DNA of 64,000 bases from Gnetum montanum (taxonomy: Eukaryota > Streptophyta > Gnetopsida > Gnetales > Gnetaceae), in contig MNCI01007958.1 of NCBI GenBank assembly GCA_015680685.1, positions 389,300 through 453,299 on the forward strand, in the 5' to 3' direction. Shown piece after piece: positions 22,701-33,949 of this stretch. How positions within the stretch are numbered: the first letter of the stretch is position 1; each line of letters opens with the position of its first letter. The notes beneath the pieces are model-generated. The model did not search any database. It saw nothing but the letters and a program-made list of their open reading frames with translations, and had not been told where the DNA came from. A program made the position numbers and the translations under genes.

Positions 22701-23877
22701 GAGGAGGTGAGGGCCCAGGAGCAGGCATGTTGGGAGGAGGAGATGAGAAGATGGGAGGAGGGAACCGAACTCAGATATCAAGTGGCCAAGCACTTAATGA
22801 GAGGAGCTGCCATGGAGGAACAGCGTTAGGGGGAGCTACGGGAGGCCACCATCAGGAGCATTCTGGAAGATGAGCTTAGGGCACAGATCTGGGAGGATTT
22901 ACACTAGGAGGAACAAGAGCGAGTGTGACGGGAAGAAGAGGAGGCTTTGTTGGTTGCGGCCCCCCTTCCCTAGCTTAGGGGAGTTGTGGATTACCAAACC
23001 CCGTCGATGTTCCTTGAACAATTGTTATTTGGAGTTATGTGACATCTGTGTTCTGCAACTTTCAAAACGTTGAATTCTTACTATAAATTTTTTGTAGCTG
23101 CCGAAAAAATAGCTGTTAATTTCTCATAAAGAGGTTGCTTGTGCTCCTTTGAGACCATTACATGCTGATTTGTTTTAAAGGGAAAACCATTCTGCATTTA
23201 TGCCTATTTTCAAGGATTTCTATGCATTGGATCAGACTGGGGGGTAAATCGGAGGTGATCAGAAACAAAGAGGATTGGCCAACCTATGCCTCCAAGAGTG
23301 GAGGCTGACCTATGGGTTTCAATCCTTGGTGGCTCAAGCCATATCACCCCCTTAAACATCTGTTATGCTTTCTCTCCTATCAATGATTGTTCTTTTGTTT
23401 CTTTTATCTCTCTTTCTTATTCTACGCGTATGAATGAATAAATGATTATTGCTTAAATTGTTTAAAGTCCTAAGCATTATAATCAATGAAATGATGAACG
23501 ATAATGTACAGGTTGTTATAACTGCCATCCCCTTCTCCCTTTTTCCAAAGTAAAAACAAGCAAAAGGAAGAAAGTGTTAACAAAGGGCATTAAGTGTTTG
23601 CTGTGGAATCATAAAAGAGCTCAAATTATGGTTGATAATAAGACATTTAGCTGAAATTAAATGTTAATTGCACTCACCCAGGACCTTGGATCCTTTTTTT
23701 ACGTCTATAATGGATCTAAAATTATTGTTTTGTGCTTTACTAAGTTTTTTTTACTTAAAATTTATTCTCTTATATGACATCAAGTTAAAATAAGTGTCAA
23801 TTAACTCCTGCAGAAACCTCACTGCAACATTCTCGAGCTTTGTTTTCAACACAGATGTGGATGATGCAATTGACTAA
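19709..23877 (+). CDS. Calcineurin B-like (CBL) calcium sensor, last three coding exons
   Basis: CBL proteins bind calcium through EF-hands and recruit CIPK kinases to membranes. Three exons join in frame with GT-AG introns. 19709-19789 gives 27 codons ([20 protein letters not shown]...ILDK). 19898-20010 holds EF-hand 4 (loop [12 protein letters not shown]) and then '[18 protein letters not shown]'. 23814-23877 ends '[15 protein letters not shown]' with TAA 23875-23877. The loop has Asp at positions 1 and 5, Gly at 6, Glu at 12, but Arg at 3. The C-terminal F-P-S-F motif, where CIPKs phosphorylate Ser, reads F-S-S-F. No stop or frameshift breaks the exons. EF-hands 1-3 are not in the window. 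The 3.8 kb last intron holds LINE debris. It could be a live gene with a very long upstream intron or a truncated copy. Confidence 0.88.
21040..21950 (+). pseudogene. LINE ORF2 fragment (RT tail and zinc-binding region) in CBL intron
   Basis: Readings such as '[17 protein letters not shown]', '[13 protein letters not shown]' and '[13 protein letters not shown]' (21120-21350) match the region after the RT domain of plant L1-type LINEs. Next come '[10 protein letters not shown]', '[16 protein letters not shown]' and '[20 protein letters not shown]' (21490-21690), the reverse-transcriptase zinc-binding domain (C-x2-C ... H-x-x-x-x-C). Stops interrupt it. It is a 5'-truncated relic on the same strand as the host gene; no clear poly(A) end was seen. 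Confidence 0.75.
22497..23042 (+). pseudogene. Glu/Arg-rich helical ORF relic in CBL intron
   Basis: From ATG 22497 to TGA 23040-23042 there is one frame of 182 codons, broken by about seven premature stops but no frameshift. The residues are strongly charged and helical ('[20 protein letters not shown]', '[20 protein letters not shown]'). Local GC is higher than the surrounding intron. I do not recognise a family. A decayed gag- or ORF1-like retroelement protein is the likeliest class, given the adjacent LINE. Confidence 0.4.
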
Positions 23878-24480
23878 TATCCATTCTTTTCCGGGTATGC
23901 TTCCAAAAAAAGATGTTGATTGTCAATGATGTTTCATGATTAAAACAGTTCATAGCTTCTTGATGCTGGAGTTTGACATGTATAAAATATAAAATAAATG
24001 TATATTTCTTGCATGAGCAGTTCCTGGACCTGTGTTACTATAAGGCAAGAAATTTTTTCTTTGGAGGCCTTAGTTGAGAGTGTATCATGTTGAATATCTA
24101 TTTGTGATGTCTACTTTCTTCTGCAGTAGAGGTAGTCATTAAGCACGTTACTGGATGCATCTTTACAGCTTTTCGTTATATTACCAGGAAAAGCTATCAG
24201 GTTTGTGATTTTCAGAGTGTTTCAGTGTAAAGCTGGGTTGTTCAATGATTATATCATTGGCATTTCATGCAATTCTTCTATATAAAGTGAACTTCCAACA
24301 TACTGTAACCATATCCATGTGATGCAACTGTGCAAACAATGGTTACACATCGAATGTAGAGAGACCAGTTACAGGTACTTGTGCTGCAAAGAAGATTGCC
24401 GACCAGTTACAGGTGCTGCAAAGAAGATTGCCGTTCTTCAAAAGTGGACAATTTAGCAAAGAATGAAACAATAGGAAACT
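23878..24480 (+). other. Probable 3' untranslated region of the CBL gene
   Basis: Follows the TAA. A GTATGC donor-like site lies at about 23894 and a CTTCTGCAG acceptor-like site at about 24127, followed by a second donor-like CAG|GTTTGTG near 24200, so UTR introns are possible. A direct repeat (GACCAGTTACAGGT...GCAAAGAAGATTGCC) occurs at about 24363-24432. No polyadenylation site could be fixed. Confidence 0.35.
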
Positions 24481-25493
24481 CCTTTTCTATATTTTAATTT
24501 GATTTGTACCGTTGGAAACACTAATATCATGTACCCCAATTGAAGCTTGAACTTGCAATCTATTTCGTAACAAGAAAATGATTTACGATTGAGCTACAAC
24601 GACATTACTTAGCATGATCTAAATCTAAGCTATATATTTTGCTAAAGCATAGGTTATATAAACATCTAAATGCATAGGATATATTTTTGTTATTGAGAAA
24701 CATCTAAATGCATAGCATATATTTTTGTTATTGAGATATATGGCTTACATTTGCAAGTTACAAGTATGATCTCATTGAGTATACCAGGATACCTACAAAC
24801 TTTGGGCTTTGTATAGGATATGGTTTAGATAGTTGGTCATATGCAATTATCATCAAATCCTTACCTTAATGAGTCAGCCCCTATGAATAGGATAAAGGTA
24901 GCATGATGATGATTATAGTGAGATATTATATGTAGTAAAATAAAACATAAACAATCAAAATGGTAGCAAAAAGGCTTTACATTTAAATTTTACATAGGAG
25001 TACCATGGGATGGTAGAAATGGTCATGAAGACAATGTCTTAGGAGAAAGATTGGATCATATATCAAATCTTAGATTCCATAGAATGCAAAATCAAACTTA
25101 ATCTTAAAGTTTTATTAAGGTATGATAATAAATTGCTTAATCAAACATACTTAAATAATGTCCTAATATTCTAACATGATTTGTTAATTTAAATTTAATT
25201 AGTGTGTTTGTGTTTTAAAATGTAGGAAACAAAGATTTTATTAATTATAAAATTCAGATTAGGAGTAGAATAGGGAATTTTAAATGGCTAGATGGCAACC
25301 AAGAAGCATGATTAGTGGTCCACTATAAAAGCATTGATATAATACTTCACCTTTATTATACCAAACGATTGTGAACTTCAATCTTTTGTTTTTAATACCA
25401 AGTTATATCCTCTATTCAAACTTTCATAGCTAAATGCAATACTCTAGCTTGTTTTCAATTTCATAAAAAATACAATCTTTATTTTTTAATTAA
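24481..25493. other. AT-rich spacer, no gene seen
   Basis: No coding domain on either strand. A short direct duplication (ACATCTAAATGCATAG..ATATATTTTTGTTATTGAG) occurs at about 24662-24736. Confidence 0.5.
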
Positions 25494-25645
25494 AGGGTTA
25501 TTACCTAGAGCCTTATATCTATTAGGCTAAGTAGGGTCTTGGGAGGATTGGTGGATAACATCTTTGGGTGTTTACACCTATGTTCAAACCCATGTTTTTT
25601 GACTTGAGAAACAAGTACCTTACCATTGCTCCAAATGATGCTCCC
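25494..25645 (-). mobile_element. tRNA-derived SINE (Au-like)
   Basis: On the minus strand the sequence begins with a tRNA-like A box (AGCAATGGTAAGG, plus 25618-25630), followed about 30 bases later by a B box (GGGTTTGAACATA, plus 25579-25591). These are the internal RNA polymerase III promoter. The body CCACCAATCCTCCCAAGACCCTACTTAGCC resembles, from memory, the conserved body of plant Au-type SINEs. It ends in an A/T-rich tail near 25480. The B box carries C-to-T-type changes. Confidence 0.6.
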
Positions 25646-25789
25646 TTAATTTTTATTTATTAATAATGCAATAAAATTGCATATACAACAATTTCTATAT
25701 AATATTTAAAATTCTTATATCCTTATAGAACAATGATTTTATGGTGTTGTGTTTGGTAAATAGTAGGTTTGATGTTGAATTATTAATAG

Positions 25790-26300
25790 TAAATGCTTTA
25801 AAACAAATAACAATTAATGCTATTAGCCTATTGATAGTCTAACATTACTAAATTTAATGCTATGTAACTTTTAAAATATAATGTTACCTTTGTAATCCCA
25901 ATGCTATTCCGCATTTCTTTTTATACCGATGAATAATTGAGATATTCATGTTTATCTTGTTGTGGCTTTTAATTTAACATTGTTCTATATTCTATTTAAT
26001 TAACTACATTTGGAAACTCAACGTTATCTTTACTACTTAAGACCAAATGCTATTTTGTGCTTCATATTCAATATTATTTTAAATGTTCTCCATGTATAGC
26101 AACTTTTTCAATATTTAACAATGTCTTTTAGTTTTTCATAATCATCATTCCCTCAACATAATGATATTCTTCCAAAATAATGCTAAACTTTAAACATAAT
26201 GCTTTACCTGAACTTGATGTTACTTTTTAAATTTGATGCATTACTCTTAACATAACTTTCAACATTATCTCTAATAATTCAATGTTGTTTATGAATTTCA
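25790..26300. repeat. Degenerate AATGCTA / AATGTTAC-word region
   Basis: Words of the type TTAATGCTAT, ATAATGTTACC, CAATGCTATTC and ATAATGCTTTACC recur every 25-60 bases across 500 bases. It looks like an old, diverged tandem array. No coding content. Confidence 0.4.
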
Positions 26301-27590
26301 AAAATCATAGTACACTTCTAATTAATTTTATTTTCAAAACTATTGAATATAGTGTAAATATGTTGCGACCTCCTTTCCTCCGCTTTCATGTTGTTTCTCT
26401 ATGTTTATGTTATGCCCTTTTTGTTATTTTATGTTATGAAGAAGTAAAGTCATGGGTTCCAGGTGGTTAGAAGCTACGTTTGTCCATTTTATGTTTAAAA
26501 AAAGCATAGGAAGAGAGTGCTAGAGCTAGGTATGTTTTTACACCATGAGGAAACTCTAATTATAAGAATTAGTGTTTTGAGAGTTATTTAATTTGTAACA
26601 TAAACTTAATATCGTATCATGTTTGTACACCATAACATTCACTCAAGGTTTCTTCTTTATCTTATAATGTCATTATCTTTCGTAATTTTAATTTTGGTAC
26701 CAACATATTTGTTTCGGTTGTTATTCATAACTTAGGATTAAGTTACAAACATCTTTGTTCAAGCTGTTGTTACAACTTGACTTTAGTACTTCACAAAGTT
26801 CTTAACAAACTCAGCTTCACGTCAACACTTCTACTTCATCAAGTCATCTCCAACTTAATATCACTTATGCTTATAAATTGGTTCTCATAAGCAATACTTT
26901 TTTTATTCTATTGTAATCTTTCAGATGACTTTCTCTTCTTACCTAAGAAATTAGACTAGGCTATGTACAACATAACTTAGATCTTGTCTTCTTCTCTAAG
27001 AAACTAGATCCTATATTGTAGTGATCTATTCTTGTCTCTTGCAATAGCCATAGATCAGTCCTATGACTAAAATTGATTACTTTTAGTAGTCAACATACCA
27101 TTTGGAAATGCTAGAGTACATCCTTTATATGAATGATATCAATGACTTGATTCTTTCAGGGTTGTTCTATCATTTATTCTTGTATACGTATCTCTTTCTC
27201 ACTTCGTAACTTAGGGTGTATTTGCTTCTTAAATTTCATAAAGGGTTATGATAGTTCCTAGGATTTGTCACATCATTACAAAATAAGGTTTTACGAATTG
27301 CTTCATTTATTCTTAAATTGCTTACGAAACTCATGATTATACTTAAGTTTCATTATAAAATTAACACTCTTCTTCAATAATTAGTTTCATTAACTTCATT
27401 CACAGTATTTCCTTATCAAAGTCAATGATTAGATATTAACTTACAATTGTATGAAAACCCTATGGTGGCTAGTCACAAAGTATCATATAGTTGTATAACT
27501 TATAGGATTACTCCCCTTCCCTCATGAGTTCGTAAGAAAATACAAAAACTTAAAGAAAAAATATGGAAAGGAAATTGACAATTTTATTTA
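26301..27590. other. AT-rich spacer, no gene seen
   Basis: Only short chance ORFs. A repeated CTTCTCTAAGAAACTAGA/CTTACCTAAGAAATTAGA pair lies near 26935-27010. Confidence 0.5.
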
Positions 27591-28760
27591 TTCATTCATG
27601 GACTTGTTAGTGGGGGAAGTTGCAGAGTAGCATCTAACTCTACCTCTAGTGTTCTAGGAAGGGAATCATGTATAGTCAACTTAGAGTATTGAGGGATATC
27701 ACTTGTAACAATTTCTTTAGTAGGGGTTAATTCCTATGATACAAGTGGAGGAGGATATGTAGGAATCATTAGAGTTTTTGATGCCTTTAATGATAGAAGG
27801 GCTTCAAGTTTTCAATCTTAGTCTTTAGCTTCACAACGTTAGCTTTTAATGATACCGTTACAAATTCTCTGATGCTTAGCTTCTTACAAAGTTCTTCTGC
27901 TACATTCTTAGTTACATACATATGTTGCTTGGCTTGTTCTAGGTTAACTTGTAGAGCTTGTACATCAGTTGTTAGAACTTCATTAGTAGCTTTTAGATCC
28001 TTGTTGTATTTATTAAGTCTATAATTCTTAGACTTAAGCTCTTCAATTTTGACATTTATTTCATTCTTCTCCTTTATGTTTGTGTTTGTTGGAGTTGATG
28101 ATATTGGTTCAAGTTGATCAAGTGCCTAAATTTTAGGCTTAATAGCTTCCTTATATTTGGCCACATTACTAGGGAACTTTTCATATGTAGCTTTTAGCCT
28201 CTTATATTTCATGACTTGGACTTCATACTTTTCATCCCATTTCTTTCTTTCTTCTTCCAATAAAGGTAAGTACTTTGTTGCTTTAGTTAGTTGCTCCTCT
28301 TGTTGATCTCCATGCTATCAAAATGCTACATAATGTAACATGGACTTTGCATAAATATACACCCTAGCCTTCACTAGTTCGTGATCATTCAAAATATTTG
28401 GCTTATAACTAGCAAGCCAATAGTGCACTCCTTCCTTTATTACTGCGTTAGGATCCTTGTCCAAGATCTTAAGAGTATTTTTTAAGAATTCTTGATTATT
28501 TTGCCTTTCATAAGCATAGGGGGTTTTAATCTAAGATAGATAATTTTGTATTTCTAATTGCTTACGACCTTTAATAGATAGTAAGTCTAAGCATGCCCTC
28601 AACTTATGTGTGTTCTTTAACCTATTAAGAATACGTTGATTGCTTATTAAGATTTCAAAATTTGGGATTTTTACCTTGCTAAACAAATCATCATTAATCT
28701 TGAAATTATAATTAGTTAGACGAACAATAAGGAATTCCTTACCCAATGCTTCTTCTTCTT
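27590..28760 (-). pseudogene. Coiled-coil protein relic, minus strand
   Basis: Reading down from 28746: 'MGKEFLIVRLTNYNFKINDD' and 'RACLDLLSIKGRKQLEIQNY', then after stops 'EGVHYWLASYKPNILNDHEL' and 'ARVYIYAKSMLHYVAF', then a long heptad-rich segment ('EERKKWDEKYEVQVMKYKRL', 'NEINVKIEELKSKNYRLNKY', 'ALQVNLEQAKQHMYV') to about 27800. A globular start followed by a coiled coil recalls the late ORF of the Athila-like elements, but no shared signature is seen. Probably a retroelement accessory ORF of another family. Interrupted by stops. Confidence 0.5.
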
Positions 28761-28929
28761 AGTGAAAGGTAGAGATAGCCTTTTTAATCTCCTTATTATT
28801 GTTGATGAGACATCTAGGGGTAGTTTTATATCATTCTTTATGTAAGACTAAATGCATGGATTTATTTATGTGCACTTAAATCTATAATTTGAGTTTGCTT
28901 TAGAAATGTGTTAATGTATACTTGATGTG

Positions 28930-29090
28930 GTACTTCACATAGTGTGCTATCTCACCTAGTGCAATGATGCATATGATGTGTTGCCACACCTAGTGAGGCA
29001 TCACACTTTGCATGTAGCATCACACATGGTGTGCTACTGCACCTAGTGCGACATTATACTATAGTTATAAACCTGAAAAGTATAAATACC
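28930..29090 (+). promoter_or_regulatory. U3-like motif array with TATA box
   Basis: Repeats of CACCTAGTGYRA/GCATCACAC/GATGTG words, several mutually inverted, occupy 28930-29050. GTATAAATACC follows at 29080-29090. The layout (short inverted-repeat words, then TATA) is that of the LTR U3 regions elsewhere in the window, with a different core word. It is probably the U3 of a further LTR family; the ends of that LTR were not found. Confidence 0.4.
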
Positions 29091-29990
29091 TAAGAGGAAA
29101 ATCTTGAAATTATCTTTTATTTCCAATTTTCTTTGATATAAGAGCTTATTCTCCTCCCTTAGGTAATTGTTTATTTTATCTTCTTTGGTATTTTTGAGTT
29201 GTTGCATCACTAATGCTTTTACAAATTGGAATTATTTGGTCAATGCAAAGTTGGTGTTTGTATGATGAAAAAAGTTTATTTTGATTTCCTTAAATTTTTC
29301 AATTTTTTTTATTTTATGAAACCTTGATAATGACATCTCATTATTGAACTTATTTGTTAAATTTAGAAATTATAGAAATTATAATCTATTTAATTTATTT
29401 AGATAGATTAGTGTAGTTGTGTGGAGTTTGGTGATGAATTTATTTAGATACTTGTATAGAATGATGTTAGATTATCAAGGTGTGACTAAGGAGACTTTAT
29501 TACTTTTGTGTATTAGTGTTGCACCTATCCCATATGGGATTGCAATACAATTTGTGTGTATATTAAATTACCTCTAAGGCCATGCTAGATTACCTCTAAG
29601 GCTTATGTGACATGGAAAGACAACCCAAAGGACATTACAATATACCACTCTTATTAATAAAATTTTTCTTTGTTTATCCTTCTTGTTAAATTTAGTGCAA
29701 CAATAATTTACCAAGTTATTCATTCATTAAGTTATTTCATGGTATTTCCATTATAATACTTATAAATGCAATGAATTAAGAAACAAACAATCATGTTTTT
29801 ATGACAACTAGGAAGAGGATGTCATAGTTTACCTATAAGAACAATGAAGACAAAACAAAGAGCCACTTAGCATATTTTTCCAAAAACCAAAACAACAACA
29901 TAGCCACATAACATGAAACATAAATACCAAATAATTTAAACAACATAAGATAAATAAAATGTACTTGTAACTACATGATGCACTTGACCA
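29091..29990. other. AT-rich spacer, possible LTR remainder
   Basis: No coding content. Contains a direct repeat TTACCTCTAAGGC (about 29570 and 29590). Could be R-U5 of the element whose U3-like array precedes it. Confidence 0.35.
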
Positions 29991-30640
29991 ATTTTAACAA
30001 CAAGCCTCCTCTTAGCAGGTTGCTCAATGATTGGTGTTGCCTCTTTAATGATAGGCATCTTTAACTTGGATTTAGCTACTCTGTTAGCTTTAGCATGTAA
30101 CTCCTTCGCCTTCTAAACATCCTCATGGATAACTTGGGTTTCTATCCTCATGTTGATAAGGGAAGGACAACACATACCACTGAAATGCATAGTGGTTACA
30201 AATAGTGATTCCCCAATGTCCTCTGGTGGATTCTGAGCCTGCATGGTTGGAAAAATATGTTTTAACCAAGGCTTACATAGCTAGGATGGATGTTGGCTTA
30301 TCCATTGTACATCCTTTTGCATCACCAAGAACTCCATAAACCTCTTGAGATATGCTGCAAGAAATGCATACTACATGTATCATATAGTACCAAGGTTCTC
30401 CTAGAGTTTCAGGATCTCCCCTAGTAGCCTAGAAACCAAATGAGTAGCCTAGTTGAACTGAGCATCCTCTATGAGAACCCTCTTCATGGTTCATGCCTAA
30501 CCAATGCCTGAGACCAGAACAATGGGTATAGCTCCTTCACCTCCACTACTTGGCAATCGATTAGGGTCAATCCAAAGTGGCCACAACGAGTGTTTAACCA
30601 TTCTACTAGCTCCTCTCAGTGGCCCTCCTCTTTCCCTAGC
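29990..30640 (-). pseudogene. Retroelement accessory ORF relic, minus strand
   Basis: Minus-strand readings 'EELVEWLNTRCGHFGLTLID', 'VVEVKELYPLFWSQAL' (about 30640-30500) and, near the other end, 'KAKELHAKANRVAKSKLKMP' look like decayed protein with many stops. It is on the same strand as the coiled-coil relic at 27590-28760 and might be its upstream part, separated by an insertion. No family assigned. Confidence 0.35.
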
Positions 30641-31376
30641 TTGGTGGCAAAACCAAATTTGATAATCCATAATAAGAAAAACATAGATGAAATACCAATG
30701 TTTCTAGGCAAAACCAAGATAACCAAACAACCAATGCCAAAATGATACAACCCAAGGTAATAACCAAAATTATGAATAGTTTATGCATGATAACCAAATG
30801 AAAACCAAGTAGCCCACTAACAACGATGGCAATTTCATGGTGGAAATATGCATAAAAATTTACAAACATTTTATGAAACCATGAAAATTAGCTTGTACCC
30901 AAACACAACCCATAACAATAGTCAGAAAATGCCAACTTGAATTTGACCAAATTTTAACTAGCAATCCTTGTTAACAGTGAAACTAGCTATAGTAAAAACT
31001 AAAGGGGGCCTAGTTAAAATTTTTGAAAAATTCAAACTAACTATTGGGAACCAAAATACAACCTATAAATAACCATAGGAGTTTTTAACATTCCATAAAA
31101 AATTACTAAAAATAGGCCAAAAATGCCCTAAAAACATAGGGGATTTGTAATTACAATAGCCAAAACTGTAACTATATGAGGTAGTTAACAACCAAAAAAT
31201 AACAAATTTGCACTGAAATAATTTTTTATAAGTCTAAATACTTTTCACACATAAAATTAACTCAAAATTAACATCAATATGAAATTTTTTTTTAAATGTC
31301 CAAAACTAATGTTAAACTTCCCTTCCAAAACCCCCTCCACCCACCCCCTCCCCTCTCCCCTCCCTCTCCTCCCAAC
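30641..31376. other. AT-rich spacer, no gene seen
   Basis: Rich in AACCAAA words. The 77-codon hydrophobic minus-strand ORF at 30636-30869 has no supporting evidence. Confidence 0.45.
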
Positions 31377-31417
31377 NNNNNNNNNNNNNNNNNNNNNNNN
31401 NNNNNNNNNNNNNNNNN
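31377..31417. other. Assembly gap (41 N)
   Basis: Undetermined bases beside a C-rich pyrimidine tract (31320-31376). Confidence 0.98.
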
Positions 31418-32029
31418 CATGCTCCCCACATACACACACAATCCTATGCATTCCTAGGAAGCTAGACCATTGGCAAAAGAAATTTTTTTAAGTGTCAACA
31501 CTACATAGTTTCAAGGGGATAAAGTAGCAAAAAACCACTGAATGCCTAGGTTCAAGCAAGAAATTTCAAGAGAAAAATGGATCCTTTGCATAATTGAAGA
31601 TCCTTCCTTCAATATTTGAAGATCCTTCCTTCAATATGGACCATGGTAGATGAGAGAGCTCCTTTGCAATAGTGTCTGTATCCTCCAAAGCTAGATTCTT
31701 GTAGCCATCCTTCCCCTTGACATCTTGATCCATAATGCATAAAATCTCCAAAAAACTTCAAACCCTTTGTAGCAACAGTACTCTTTAAGGTCGAATGACC
31801 AAAAAACACTAAGAATTGAAGGAGTTGAAGCCAAAATTTATGGATGAGCTCTGAAACTATATATTGCCAATGTTGAGATGGGTTTTGCAAATGATTTTAG
31901 TAAGACTAACATGTAAAAATAAATTTCACATTTATGTGCCCCCTCTCCAAACCCCTTGCCCAATTCACTCACTGAACTCATAGTGAACTAAGAGTGCAAA
32001 GTAGAAAAGTTTGAATCACATTAGGTTGG
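31418..32029. other. Spacer, no gene seen
   Basis: Contains an adjacent duplication ATTGAAGATCCTTCCTTCAATAT (31600-31640). Otherwise no recognisable content. Confidence 0.4.
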
Positions 32030-33900
32030 TGGGAACTATGAAACAAAAATACCATTTAATTTGGATGGGCCCCACTAGGTTCCTCCCAAGCAAAATATTC
32101 ATAATCCCAATGCAATGGGATTTAGAATTTGTACCCCCATCAAGATTGGGGTTAAACTCCCAAAAAGCCTTGGGATGCATTCTATATCCCAATTACTACC
32201 AAAACCTATTTCACCCATGCTGACTAGCATGGATTTAGTGTGAGACATCCATACATTCACAACACATTGAATCCAAAAATCCCCATACCAAATTTAAAAA
32301 GCATATGTCAACACTTGAAAGTCCCAAGCCCCAAAGGAAGCAAAAACTAACATTTTAACATCCCATTATGAATAAACACACTAGCCAAAAGCCCAACCAT
32401 GTTGGCCAGCATTGCTCTAGGGGAATGGGACTTTCCACCACCAATCTAACCTCAAATTGATTCTATAATGATCATGAAAAGCCTAAAACCGAAAGGAAGA
32501 GCCTCCAACAGCTACGAAACCTTGTAAAACTACCTAAAGTGTCAAAAATCACTTGTCTTCTAGCCATGCTAGCTAGCATAGTCCTAGTTTGGTTGGCATG
32601 GGTTTGGCGATAAGATGCCATAAATATCCTTCAAACTTAAATTTCTTACCTTCACATATCTTCGAGGTCTCAAACCATTTCAAAATGTCAAATAACCAAG
32701 AAAAATCAAGAAAAAACCCATTCTCATCTTGCAAACCACATTGCAAGGCACTGTCATCCATGCTGGCCAACATGGCCCCCATGTGGTTGGGTGGGGTTTG
32801 ACCACAAAATACTAGAAATTGTCTTCTAAACGACACATATTAGCCTTCAAACCTTCATAGAGCCTATGGTAACCTAAGAACACTATATAATAGGCCAAAA
32901 CAAGTCATATTTCATCACAACCATCCAAGCCACATTGGGAAAGCCTCCATCCATGTTGGTTGGTATTGATGCTCTGTGGAAAAATAAAAATATGCCATAG
33001 ACAAGTCAAATCACCATCCTAACTCACCCTCCTAACCCCAAAACCTTGTTGGAGCCTCCAAAGATCAACAAAACATGGAAATTGGATGGAACATAGCCAA
33101 AGTTCATCATACTCCTCCCATCCATGATAAAACTATGTTGGCCAATGTATTCTAGGGGTGATGATTACATCAAGGATTAAATGACCTCCTAAAATAATAA
33201 TTTTAAGACTAGGTTTTAGCCATAAGCACTAGTAAACCTAAGAACCTTGAAGCCTGCTACAATGTAATCTTATTTTGATCTTTAGAAGCCCAAATTCTAT
33301 CTATCCATGCTCAACATACCCCCAACTACGCTAGCCAGCATAGCTTTGGGGTGTAAGACCCAAAAACCCCACTTTTGATGGTGTATTTTCACTTCCAAAT
33401 GACCATTCCACAACCTTGATGCCCTTGTGCTACCTTGGAAAGCCACTAGAACATAAATTTGGATCTTAGAATGCTACAAATTTAGTTTTTCCATGGAACC
33501 ACACTAGGGCCACATTGGCCAGCATAGTCCTAGCATGGGTGATAGTTCTTAAGGATATTTGTGATTTCCAAAGGATCAAAAAACACCAAAATTGAACAAA
33601 ATTTATCCCTAGTCCACTACGCTACTAATACAAATCACCATAATCTAAGAACTAGCCATAATGAGCCCAAAATCTTACATGTTGATACTATCCACCTTGG
33701 GGCTTACCCCATAAATGCTGAAAAGTGTGGATCTAGCATGGGTCCAATGTGGATGTGAAAAAGAGCCTTGTTTTTCCTCCTTAAATAGCCTCAAAATGAC
33801 CTTTCCAAGTGCCCAAACTCCATTGTCAACTCTGTAGCCTTCCACTATGGCCAACTAAGGCCTAAAACTAGCAAAATCTAATCCTAATTGACCAATTTCC
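32030..33900. repeat. Degenerate tandem array, period about 185 bases
   Basis: A landmark of the type ATG-YTRGCYARCAT-RG recurs near 32215, 32402, 32570, 32760, 32950, 33133, 33330, 33512 and weakly 33705, spacings of roughly 170-200. Each interval also holds an AACCTTG-x-AGCCT-like block. Units are strongly diverged. Tat-lineage elements are known to carry internal tandem repeats that can seed satellites, and Tat pol lies just downstream. Similar landmark words occur near 44620-44800. Confidence 0.5.
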
Positions 33901-33949
33901 ACCATCTTTTATCACATGTTTCCTACCTTGAATTACTTGGTCTTATCAC

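Noticed and set aside
30636-30869. Hydrophobic 77-codon minus-strand ORF as a membrane protein
   Set aside because: Short, AT-rich, no neighbours or motifs; consistent with chance.
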